NCBI RefSeq assembly: GCF_020829685.1
Contig: NZ_JAIVFR010000435.1
Span: 1 to 5,952, forward strand
Direction: 5' to 3'
From: Nostoc sp. CHAB 5715
GTDB taxonomy: Bacteria > Cyanobacteriota > Cyanobacteriia > Cyanobacteriales > Nostocaceae
DNA: 5,952 bases
Shown here: positions 1-5,952 of the stretch, piece by piece
How the letters are laid out: every line of letters begins with the position of its first letter
Position numbering within the stretch: position 1 is the first letter of the stretch
Translations under genes and position numbers: made by a program
The notes under the pieces: generated by a model
Databases searched by the model: none
What the model was told of the DNA's origin: nothing
Seen by the model: only the letters and a program-made list of their open reading frames with translations

Positions 1-128
1 AAAATCAGAGGCAAAATAGAAACGTAGTGTGAGATTTCTTAATAAAGATATGGCTGCGGCAAGACTTGTGTGTACGCCGTAGTCTTAAGAGGAGAGAAAT
101 GAAAGTAAGGTTTTCCATATCCTGTGAT
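1..128. other. Non-coding left flank, no gene recognised
   Basis: Nothing with family-level coding sense is visible on either strand. On the plus strand there is a purine-rich AAGAGGAGAG (87-96) just before an ATG at 99, which opens a short frame into the 21-bp repeats. There is also a 6-bp inverted repeat AAGACT/AGTCTT (61-66 and 81-86) with a 14-nt loop. Neither is strong enough to call a gene or a terminator. The segment between the repeats and the CHAT stop (289-357) is likewise gene-free. It has only a weak 5-bp hairpin at 336-352. Confidence 0.5.
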
Positions 129-288
129 ACAATCGAATTGTCACCCAATACAATCGCATTGTTAGCCGAAACAATCGCATTGTCAGCCGATACAATCGAA
201 TTGTTAGCCGAAACAATCGAATTGTTAGCCGAAACAATCGAATTGTAAGTCGATACAATCGCATTGTAAGTTGATGCGATCGCATCTG
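129..288. repeat. Array of 21-bp tandem repeats with a short inverted-repeat core
   Basis: Seven units with an exact 21-bp period start at 129, 150, 171, 192, 213, 234 and 255. Each has a 13-bp core ACAAT-CG(A/C)-ATTGT whose 5-bp arms are perfect inverted repeats around a 3-bp centre. The cores are separated by 8-bp linkers that are mostly TAGCCGAA or close variants. The centre is CGA in units 1, 4, 5 and 6 and CGC in units 2, 3 and 7. An eighth, degenerate unit (276-288) falls in phase and contains the HIP1 octamer GCGATCGC. Because 21 is a multiple of three, both strands carry open heptapeptide frames across the array, which explains the overlapping small ORFs here. The array lies 70 bp beyond the CHAT stop. 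Cyanobacterial genomes are rich in short tandem repeats. Whether this array binds a protein or is a passive repeat is unknown. Confidence 0.92.
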
Positions 289-357
289 CGTAAGTAAATG
301 GACAAAAAGTTAACTCCAACTCCTAGCCTGAATCCCACCATTTGAAGTGGTGATGGC

Positions 358-2946
358 TCAAAGCCAATTACCCAAAAGAACATAGGGGGCCCAAAACCTG
401 GGACGTTTGTATTTGGGATTTTGCAAAAGAGCTAGCTGGGCGCGACGGAGTATTTCAGCTTTAGTTAGGTTTTTGTTGGCTAACTCTTGGTAAAATTGAC
501 TCATCAACACAGCAGTAGACTCATCATCCAAGTTCCACAAAGAAGCGATCGTACTGCGTGCTCCTGCCTGAAAAGCGACACCAGCAATTCCTAGTGCAGC
601 TTGTTCGTCCCCGGTAGCTGTTTGACAGGCACTAAGAATAAGCAACTCAATCGCTTCGGGTCTATTTTGCTCTAGTGTTCGCACTAACTCATTTAACTTT
701 TTGACATAAATACGCTCATCCCAAGCGACAATAAATGTCTCCTCAGCCTTGGAGCTAAACTGACCATGAGTTGCAAGATGAACGATAGGGAAAGATAGAG
801 AATTAATCCGATTTTGCAAAGTTTTACTGGTAAATTCTTGATTCAGAAGGATGCTGCTAGGGACTTGAGAGCGGATTTGTTCTAATTCAAGTTTGACGTT
901 GGGTAGTGCAGAAAATCCCGAACTTGCTTCACTCAATCCTGCGGCTATTGCCTTTAATCCCTTCTGTGATGTTTTGGGTTCAATCAGTTGCAGACTGGGG
1001 GTGAGTGCAATGTTATACTTCTCAACTAGATACTGTTTGCCATCGTAGAGAGCTGCCATCGGAATATTTCGCAACCAACCATCCAGCACAAATACCAAAG
1101 TAGGAGTCTTAGTTTCAGCTAAGGCAGCTTCAGCAGGTTGAATCAGCCATTTGTAAACCTTCTGGGATAAAGATTGAACCTGTCGCAGCGTGTGTGGTTT
1201 GGGTAGATTTTCCTGTAGTTGCGCTAAAGTAGTTTCCAATTCTTTTTCAACAACAGGGGTAGTGTAGTGCAACCAACGCTGTTGCGGTAACTCGATGATC
1301 ACCTCTAGTCGGTCTGGCAAAATAAATGGATAAACAATTGCTGCCGTTGGATCTTTTTTTGGATTACGGATTTGAGCATTCAAACAGTTGTTGCGAAAGA
1401 AGTTTTCTAGTTCTGCTATTTGGAGTAATTCAATTGTATTGCTGGCTTTGGCAAGATTTTCTGAACTAAGTTGGGAGTTACCCTGAGATTGCAAAAGTAA
1501 ATCAACCAACTGTCGATAAACTGGTTCAACTTCCTCTCGAAAGGAAAATTTCACCGCAGAATTGACAGCAACTAAATCACTACGGAGGGCTTGGAGGTTA
1601 TTAACTGCTTCTGTGTAAGCTGCTACTGCTCCTTTTATATCTCCCTTAGTTTTAAGCAAACGTCCTAGTTGCCATTGCCATTGATAGCCAATGTCTTTAG
1701 CATCGATATCTTGAGCGACGAGCAAGGCTTGTTGGGTGAGGTTTTGGGCATCAGACCACTGTTGAGTTTGTTCGTAGACTTGCCCTAAAACACCAATAGC
1801 ATAGGATTCTGTGCGTCTATCTTGCAAACTTTTTGCTTGCTCAATCGCAGTTGCCAGTAATTGAGCAATGTCCAACCATGAGGGACTGTCTGCGGCAATT
1901 TTTTTTCGGAATTGCATTAGACTTTGGGCAAAGTTAATGCGGGCAGAAATTGCTGTCCGACTAAGGGGTAAGTCGTTAAGCTGAGTTTTCATTTGAGAGG
2001 ACAATGTTTGGAAAGCTGACAATTGCTCAGTTTTCAGCAGTAGTCTTAGTTGATTGGCTTGAGCTTGGATGCGCGTAGTGGGTGAGGTTGCAGTTTTGAT
2101 AGTTTGTTGATAATATTTTATAGCTGTTTGCGTGTCTTGCTGAACACGGGCTGTATTACCCAGACTGAGGAGAATATCAGCGATCGCTTCTTGATTTGGC
2201 AACGATGAAGCTACTTCTAAACTTTGCTGCAATATCTGCCGAGATGTTTCTAAATCACCTGTAACTTGCACGACATTGCCAAGACTATGCAGGGCTGCGA
2301 CTTTAACAGGTGAGTTGGGTTGACTTTGGAGAATCTGGGTACTTTCTCTTAACGTCTTCTCAGCTTGCCGATAAAACCCTAGAGCTTGCAAAGCTTGCGC
2401 TTGGTTAATCCGATTTTGAATAACCGCCCTTTCATGGCCGATTTTGGTATAAATGTCAAGTGATACTCGCCAAGTATCCAGGGCATCTTCAGCTTTGCTT
2501 TGAGCCAATTGCAGGCGACCTTTGATATCTAGGACTTGGGCGAGAATTTGCGAGGAGTCTTTGCTATTTATATTTTGAGCAGTTTGTAATAAGTTGAGAC
2601 TTTGAGCGATCGCAGTTTCTGCCTCTGACCACTGTCCCAATTGCTGATAAGCTAATGAGAGATTAGCTAGTGCGATCGTAAGTCTTTGTTCATCGCCATT
2701 AGCTTTGAATGCAGAGATAGCCTGTTGCCAAGAAGTAGCAGCTTCAGCAAACCGTTCGGCTTCATAAAATTTACTGCCCTGTTCCAGCAAACTTTGGGCA
2801 TCGGGCAACCTTTGAACAATCGAGTTTTCCGCAGTTACATGTGCGAAAGTGGGGGGCAATAACCCCGCGCCTAAAAACATAGCCAAAAGCAGCAGTACAC
2901 TTAAAAAGCGTTTGATTTTGCGTAATCTAGATTTTTTTGTCGCCAT
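358..2946 (-). CDS. Exported TPR-CHAT domain protein (caspase-like peptidase family)
   Basis: This is an intact 862-residue protein. The start ATG is supported by a GTGAGGG ribosome binding site 7 nt upstream (2954-2960). Residues 4-12 are basic (KKSRLRKIK) and are followed by a hydrophobic stretch at about 14-30 (LSVLLLLAMFLGAGLL), then small residues around TFA/VTA at 34-39. This is a typical signal peptide, so export to the periplasm or beyond is predicted. Helical TPR-like repeats run from about 53 to 290 and again from about 380 to 455, for example the LSLAYQQLGQWSEAE type at 96-110. The C-terminal CHAT domain (about 590-862) has the family's His motif HLATHG (His727) and Cys motif LSACQTATGD (Cys774), so the catalytic dyad is complete. 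It ends with the usual FWAPYVLLG motif (851-859). CHAT domains belong to the caspase/separase clan, and cyanobacteria carry many TPR-CHAT proteins. The gene follows the exoprotein gene by 54 bp on the same strand, so cotranscription is likely. Peptidase activity and substrate are inferred, not shown. Confidence 0.93.
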   Translation of the reverse strand: MATKKSRLRKIKRFLSVLLLLAMFLGAGLLPPTFAHVTAENSIVQRLPDAQSLLEQGSKFYEAERFAEAATSWQQAISAFKANGDEQRLTIALANLSLAYQQLGQWSEAETAIAQSLNLLQTAQNINSKDSSQILAQVLDIKGRLQLAQSKAEDALDTWRVSLDIYTKIGHERAVIQNRINQAQALQALGFYRQAEKTLRESTQILQSQPNSPVKVAALHSLGNVVQVTGDLETSRQILQQSLEVASSLPNQEAIADILLSLGNTARVQQDTQTAIKYYQQTIKTATSPTTRIQAQANQLRLLLKTEQLSAFQTLSSQMKTQLNDLPLSRTAISARINFAQSLMQFRKKIAADSPSWLDIAQLLATAIEQAKSLQDRRTESYAIGVLGQVYEQTQQWSDAQNLTQQALLVAQDIDAKDIGYQWQWQLGRLLKTKGDIKGAVAAYTEAVNNLQALRSDLVAVNSAVKFSFREEVEPVYRQLVDLLLQSQGNSQLSSENLAKASNTIELLQIAELENFFRNNCLNAQIRNPKKDPTAAIVYPFILPDRLEVIIELPQQRWLHYTTPVVEKELETTLAQLQENLPKPHTLRQVQSLSQKVYKWLIQPAEAALAETKTPTLVFVLDGWLRNIPMAALYDGKQYLVEKYNIALTPSLQLIEPKTSQKGLKAIAAGLSEASSGFSALPNVKLELEQIRSQVPSSILLNQEFTSKTLQNRINSLSFPIVHLATHGQFSSKAEETFIVAWDERIYVKKLNELVRTLEQNRPEAIELLILSACQTATGDEQAALGIAGVAFQAGARSTIASLWNLDDESTAVLMSQFYQELANKNLTKAEILRRAQLALLQNPKYKRPRFWAPYVLLGNWL

Positions 2947-2953
2947 GTTTTTG

Positions 2954-2960
2954 CCCTCAC
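2954..2960 (-). promoter_or_regulatory. Ribosome binding site of the TPR-CHAT gene
   Basis: The minus strand reads GTGAGGG, then 7 nt, then the ATG at 2946. This is a good Shine-Dalgarno match at normal spacing, and it fixes the start that gives the protein its signal peptide. A TATACT hexamer at 2989-2994 could be an internal -10 element, but no convincing -35 box lies upstream of it. Confidence 0.6.
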
Positions 2961-3000
2961 TTGCACCGCGTTTTTACTAAAAATAGATAGTATAAGTTGC

Positions 3001-4293
3001 TCAACCTCCCTGACGTTGATTAAACACACGGCAATCGGCTGTCCTCTGCCAGGAAGAATGAGGCGTGACAATGGGTGCACTAGTGAGAATTACATCGCCA
3101 TTAGCAGCAGTTACCCAACCAGTAGCTTCTACTATGCGAGTTGGTGTTGGATTAATGGGATTTGTGGAAACTGCTGGAGTAGAGGGTTTACCTACTTCTG
3201 GGTTGAGAGTCACCAAATCTACCTGCACTGCGTCAGCGCTGAGGGCTTCACCCGGATTAGGTGGTAAGCCACCGCGTCCAGTGATTGTAAAACTGCTCTT
3301 AGCTACAGCGCTACCTGCGGTACAAGTCTGTGCTACTTGGGTATCAACTGGTACAGTTGGTAAGTTGACTAAGCCACTGTTAGGGTCAATATCCGGCGTG
3401 TTAATTTCTACTACACCGTCTACGCCAAACTCAGAACTAGCGGTAATATCACTCAGAGAAGTTGGGTTAGAGCGGGGCTGGATACCAAAGATGCCTTGAG
3501 ATGTGATTTGGATATTACCCCCATTGCCCTCAAAGGCATTGGCAAGGATATCACTGTTTTCTGAAGGAACCGCGACAATGAAGCCGCTATTTATATTGAT
3601 ATTGCCGCCATTGCCATTATTGCCAGCTTCAGCAGATATCTTACTAGCACCGCGCAAAAGCAATAAGTCCTGGGCCTGCAGTGTAATATTGCCCCCTTCA
3701 CCGCTTTCAGTGGCTGCGGACAGGAATGCTTGACCATCAAGGGTTATAGAGTCTGCTTGTTGAATCAGTAAGTTACCTGCGTTTCCTTGACCTTGGCTAT
3801 TGACTGCTACGCCAGCACCCTCTGTGATAGTTAGTTTATTTGGGTTAATGGAGATTGTACCACCGTCTCCTGTAGAGTTGATATCAGTGTTAGCGAATAG
3901 TCCACTAGCAGGGCCTTCATTTCTGACTCTTTCTGGGCCATACAAGGCAAATCGCTCATAGAAAGTGCGATCGCTACCAGAGATAGTCACGCTGTCAGTA
4001 GTATTGATAGTGATATTACCTGCCCTGCCACTACCGCCAGTAGTAGTAAGTACTTGTCCACCGCCAGTAGCCTCAAAGGTATTAGCCTTAATGGTAATGT
4101 TACCCGCATCACTAGCGTTGAGAGTTTGAGCGTTCACAACTGCCCCATCTGCGACACGAAAAGCACCTGTATTAACTGTAATCTCTCCGCTCTGACCCTG
4201 CGCCCCTGGCTCAGTACTAGTTAACAGCCCTCTAGAAAAACCATTAGAACTAATCCCAGAGACAATTACAAAATCATCAGCTTTAATCTGAAT
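3001..4293 (-). CDS. C-terminal part of the exoprotein: beta-helix repeats and conserved C-terminus, without its own start
   Basis: The frame is open for 430 codons and begins QIKADDFVIVSG right after the break. No ATG gives a full product. The GTG at 4135-4137 could start a 378-residue protein, but its ribosome site is weak and it would lack a signal peptide, so independent function is unlikely. The sequence has the short glycine/asparagine repeats of a right-handed beta-helix (AGNITIKANTFEATGGG, AGNITINTTDSVTISG, GGNITLQAQDLLLLRG, GGNIQITSQGIFGI). The last part (about residues 301-430) is a conserved tail of the cyanobacterial family: DIDPNSGLVNLP, a Cys in AQTCTAG (about 324), SSFTITGRGGLPPNP, EATGWVTAANGDVILTS, and a Cys in RTADCRVFNQ (about 421). 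The two cysteines may pair, by inference. The stop is 54 bp before the TPR-CHAT start. Confidence 0.82.
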   Translation of the reverse strand: MQIKADDFVIVSGISSNGFSRGLLTSTEPGAQGQSGEITVNTGAFRVADGAVVNAQTLNASDAGNITIKANTFEATGGGQVLTTTGGSGRAGNITINTTDSVTISGSDRTFYERFALYGPERVRNEGPASGLFANTDINSTGDGGTISINPNKLTITEGAGVAVNSQGQGNAGNLLIQQADSITLDGQAFLSAATESGEGGNITLQAQDLLLLRGASKISAEAGNNGNGGNININSGFIVAVPSENSDILANAFEGNGGNIQITSQGIFGIQPRSNPTSLSDITASSEFGVDGVVEINTPDIDPNSGLVNLPTVPVDTQVAQTCTAGSAVAKSSFTITGRGGLPPNPGEALSADAVQVDLVTLNPEVGKPSTPAVSTNPINPTPTRIVEATGWVTAANGDVILTSAPIVTPHSSWQRTADCRVFNQRQGG

Positions 4294-5056
4294 TCAGCCC
4301 AACTGTTCCTACTCCGGCTAATCCTCCGAGTTCGATTCGACCATCACCAGCCCGTAATAACCCATAATCTATTAATATTCCGCCAGTTTCGACTAGACTT
4401 GGCGAGACTTTGCCTCCCACTAGTAACAAGCTTTGACCATCAGGAACTGACAGAACTGCTTGACTTTCGATGGAATTAACTGGTTGAGATGTAATTTGAT
4501 TGAATAAAAAAGCTGAAGGATTGACTCTCAGCAACGGTGGAGAATTTGGGTTGGAAGCACTGAAAAAACCTTGATTGTCAAATTGCAGTGCATTAGCTGT
4601 TGTCGCAACAAAAGAACCACCAATATTTAATTGAGCATTTTGACCAAATACAATTCCATTGGGATTAATCAGAAACAGGTTAGCTGTACCATTAGCACGA
4701 ATTAACCCATCAATATCGGAAACTAACCCACCCGTTACCCGACTAATGATATTTTGAATATCCGCAGCATTATTAAAGAAAGCAGTGCCGCCAGGTAGAA
4801 CAGTAAACTCTTGAAAACTGTGGAACAAGTTCCTTCCAGCTTGGGTTCCCCCTTCAATGGTACTGATGTTATTCTGTGTTGTAACACTCGAATTATTGGG
4901 TAGAGTGCTATCGGGGGTAATTTGAGCAAAAGCGCAATTAGAAGAGAAAGCGAATGTCTGCAATACAGCTTCGCCGATCGCACTACCCATCACAAACCAA
5001 CTTCCCAGTGCGAATTTCCAGCACCAACGCGGCCTGCATCGCGTCATTTTAAACAT
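4283..5056 (-). CDS. N-terminal part of the exoprotein: signal peptide and hemagglutination activity (TPS) domain
   Basis: The preferred start is the ATG at 5056. It is preceded by AAGGGG four nt upstream, whereas the in-frame ATG at 5095 has no Shine-Dalgarno match and would put 13 odd residues before the signal peptide. The resulting 257-residue product starts MFKMTRCRPRW and has a hydrophobic stretch. It has a likely signal peptidase site after CAFA (residue 44), just before QITPDSTLPNNSSV, the usual mature N-terminus of these proteins. The following region carries the TPS-domain hallmarks: NISTIEGGTQAGRNLFHSF, an NNAADIQNIISRVTGG stretch, and the NPNGIVFG motif (about residues 131-138). 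This domain directs the protein to its outer-membrane TpsB transporter and begins the beta-helix. The frame runs through GDGRIELGGLAGVGTVGL and stops a few residues later at TAA, where the rest of the protein should continue. Confidence 0.82.
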   Translation of the reverse strand: MFKMTRCRPRWCWKFALGSWFVMGSAIGEAVLQTFAFSSNCAFAQITPDSTLPNNSSVTTQNNISTIEGGTQAGRNLFHSFQEFTVLPGGTAFFNNAADIQNIISRVTGGLVSDIDGLIRANGTANLFLINPNGIVFGQNAQLNIGGSFVATTANALQFDNQGFFSASNPNSPPLLRVNPSAFLFNQITSQPVNSIESQAVLSVPDGQSLLLVGGKVSPSLVETGGILIDYGLLRAGDGRIELGGLAGVGTVGLNSD

Positions 5057-5060
5057 TGCA

Positions 5061-5066
5061 CCCCTT
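5061..5066 (-). promoter_or_regulatory. Ribosome binding site that sets the exoprotein start
   Basis: The minus strand reads AAGGGG, then TGCA, then ATG (5056). The spacing is slightly short. No comparable purine motif precedes the upstream in-frame ATG at 5095, so this site favours the shorter product with a normal signal peptide. Confidence 0.5.
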
Positions 5067-5094
5067 AAATAACCAGCAAGGTAAACTACACCCA

Positions 5095-5100
5095 TTTATA
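5095..5100 (-). promoter_or_regulatory. Possible -10 element (TATAAA) ahead of the exoprotein gene
   Basis: The 109-bp gap between the HlyD stop (5166) and the exoprotein start (5056) contains TATAAA on the minus strand, about 40 nt before the ATG, which is a reasonable distance for a -10 box. No good -35 hexamer is seen 16-18 nt further up, so the call rests on one AT-rich hexamer. The same gap also holds a HIP1 octamer (5158-5165) next to the HlyD stop. No clear terminator hairpin with a T-run is visible in the gap, so readthrough from the HlyD gene is also possible. Confidence 0.22.
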
Positions 5101-5165
5101 AGGATAGATAGAAAATCCACGGTAGGATTGCGAGAAATAATTACGAATAGTTACAATGCGATCGC

Positions 5166-5936
5166 TCACAAGTCTGCAATCAACCTTGCCTTCCTCAGAA
5201 AGAATTGCATCACAGTCTCTTCTCTAGAAATAATATCGACTGTACCCTCCATTCCCAATTGCAACGCACACAGGTGTTTGTCCCTACCTAGAGAAAGGCT
5301 TTCTGGCTCAATTGTTACCTCATAGAACCCACCAACGGCTGCCATCTTTTGGCTAGCAGATTTTGTGGCGGTGGCATTAGCAGCATTCCCTTGAGGTGCG
5401 ATTGCATCCGGGGAAATCGTCTTAACCTTGCCTTTGAGAGTACCATAATCTGGATAAGGACAAGCAGAAACCCGCATTTGTACCTTTTGACCTTGTTTCA
5501 ACTTATTTTTATCCTGAAGTGCTACTGCTGCCTTAATCTCCAAGGAAGCATCAGTGGGGACAATTTGGGCAATTTCCTCTCCAGCAGGCACTGTTTGACC
5601 GGAGTTTCGCAGGTTTAATTTAGAAATAATTCCGTCTGCTGTGGCAGTAATTCTAGTCTGGCTGAGGTCAATATTTACTTGTTGGAGTTCGCGGGTGTCG
5701 CTCTCTAGCTGTTTTTGGATTTCAATTCGTTGTTGGATTAAAGCTTGGCGTTCTTTGTCTAAAGTAGCAATGTTGGCTTGACCCGTAGCTTTTTCTTGGG
5801 CAATGCGTTGAGAAGCGATCGCTACTTGTGCATTACTGGGATTGAGGGCAGTTTGGACATTTTGCAATTTGGCTTTAGCTGCTAATAGTGCTTGTTCTTG
5901 CTGGCGAACAGCTAGTTGTGCTTCCTCAAATTGATC
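5166..5936 (-). CDS. HlyD-family secretion adaptor (membrane fusion protein), C-terminal part with a disrupted 5' side
   Basis: This is a 256-residue open frame with a natural C-terminus and no natural start. Residues 1-90 are a glutamine- and alanine-rich coiled coil (EEAQLAVRQQEQALLAAKAK onwards). They are followed by the second half of the lipoyl/barrel-sandwich region at about 94-128 (TRITATADGIISKLNLRNSG, then QTVPAGEEIAQIVP), which resembles the HlyD family signature. A beta-barrel domain comes next (LKQGQKVQMRVSACPYPDYG), and a tail ends FFLRKARLIADL. Such proteins bridge an inner-membrane ABC exporter and a TolC-like outer-membrane channel. The usual N-terminal membrane anchor and first coiled-coil arm are missing because the gene runs to the window edge. 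In this frame, stops lie at 5937-5939 and 5946-5948. The bases 5938-5950 in another frame encode SLAEI, which joins well to the FEEAQLAVRQQ part, so a one-base frameshift near 5931-5937 is likely. A TTG at 5865-5867 could formally start a 233-residue product, but it lies inside the coiled coil and is not credible. Confidence 0.85.
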   Translation of the reverse strand, partial: DQFEEAQLAVRQQEQALLAAKAKLQNVQTALNPSNAQVAIASQRIAQEKATGQANIATLDKERQALIQQRIEIQKQLESDTRELQQVNIDLSQTRITATADGIISKLNLRNSGQTVPAGEEIAQIVPTDASLEIKAAVALQDKNKLKQGQKVQMRVSACPYPDYGTLKGKVKTISPDAIAPQGNAANATATKSASQKMAAVGGFYEVTIEPESLSLGRDKHLCALQLGMEGTVDIISREETVMQFFLRKARLIADL

Positions 5937-5952
5937 TCAGCCAGACTAGAAT

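Larger units (their letters stand above)
3001..5056 (-). pseudogene. Two-partner-secretion exoprotein (filamentous hemagglutinin family), frame broken in the middle
   Basis: Two adjacent open frames together form one cyanobacterial TpsA-like exoprotein. The upstream frame gives the signal peptide and N-terminal secretion domain. The downstream frame gives beta-helix repeats and the conserved C-terminus. The upstream frame ends at a TAA (4283-4285), and the downstream frame is open only from 4293 because of a TGA at 4294-4296. The parts therefore overlap by about ten bases in different frames. The pieces give about 257 + 430 residues. From family knowledge, a longer stretch of glycine-rich repeats normally follows the GLAGVGTVGL motif seen at the end of the first part. 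The break is therefore better explained by an internal deletion that shifted the frame than by a single-base slip. Proteins of this family are secreted through a TpsB/FhaC-type outer-membrane barrel, and none is encoded in this window. The product, if any is made, would be a truncated N-terminal piece. A sequencing or assembly error is the alternative. Confidence 0.8.

Noticed and set aside
61..86. Inverted repeat AAGACT/AGTCTT as a terminator or regulatory hairpin
   Set aside because: A 6-bp stem with a 14-nt loop and no following T-run is within chance expectation.
129..288. CRISPR array
   Set aside because: The period is only 21 bp and the 8-bp linkers are near-identical to each other, so there are no unique spacers.
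5..319. Minus-strand 104-residue frame over the repeats (NSIVSAN heptads)
   Set aside because: It is open only because the 21-bp unit lacks stops. There is no ribosome site, and the parts outside the repeats have no recognisable sequence.
303..352. Intrinsic terminator after the CHAT gene
   Set aside because: The hairpin CACCA/TGGTG (336-352) has only a 5-bp stem with a 7-nt loop, and the nearest T-run on the minus strand is about 30 nt further on.
2989..2994. TATACT as a separate promoter for the CHAT gene
   Set aside because: There is a good -10 match but no recognisable -35 box at 16-18 nt, and the 54-bp gap fits cotranscription with the upstream gene.
3016..3733. Plus-strand frames opposite the exoprotein C-terminal part
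   Set aside because: They are antisense shadows. The minus strand here has clear family sequence and the plus-strand products have none.
4135..4137. GTG as a genuine start for the exoprotein C-terminal part
   Set aside because: The family sequence continues upstream of it in the same frame to 4293. The product would lack both signal peptide and TPS domain.
4735..5618. Other small frames at 4735-4983 (minus), 5056-5325 (plus) and 5349-5618 (plus)
   Set aside because: They lie within or opposite the exoprotein and HlyD frames and show no domain, ribosome site or composition of their own.

Overview
The window looks like chromosomal or large-plasmid DNA of a filamentous, probably heterocyst-forming (Nostocales-type) cyanobacterium. 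Three things point there. There are six perfect copies of the octamer GCGATCGC (HIP1) at 276, 2180, 2606, 3967, 5158 and 5815. There is a secreted protein of the cyanobacterial 'filamentous hemagglutinin N-terminal domain' type. There is also a TPR-CHAT protein and a HlyD-type adaptor with cyanobacterial sequence character. No species can be assigned from the sequence alone.

All recognisable genes lie on the minus strand and read from right to left. At the right edge (5166-5936, running towards the end of the window) is the C-terminal half of a HlyD-family periplasmic adaptor. Its frame is interrupted by stops at 5937-5939 and 5946-5948, and the coding sense appears to continue in another frame. 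After a 109-bp gap comes a two-partner-secretion (TpsA-like) exoprotein gene (3001-5056). It keeps its signal peptide, its N-terminal secretion domain and its conserved C-terminus, but the frame is broken at about 4283-4296, most simply by an internal deletion. A 54-bp gap then leads to an intact 862-residue TPR-CHAT protein (358-2946). This has a signal peptide, a TPR array and both residues of the caspase-like His/Cys dyad.

Downstream of the CHAT gene, positions 1-357 hold no convincing gene. They contain a striking array of seven regular 21-bp repeats (129-267), each with an ACAAT-CGM-ATTGT inverted-repeat core. An eighth, degenerate unit overlaps a HIP1 octamer.

A coherent reading is an envelope and secretion locus: a HlyD adaptor for export across the envelope, a surface exoprotein, and an exported CHAT protease-like protein that could act on the exoprotein or with it. 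The outer-membrane TpsB partner, the ABC exporter and the start of the HlyD gene are not in the window. Two of the three genes carry frame disruptions and the CHAT gene does not. Either the locus is decaying or the sequence contains errors, and this cannot be decided from one sequence.
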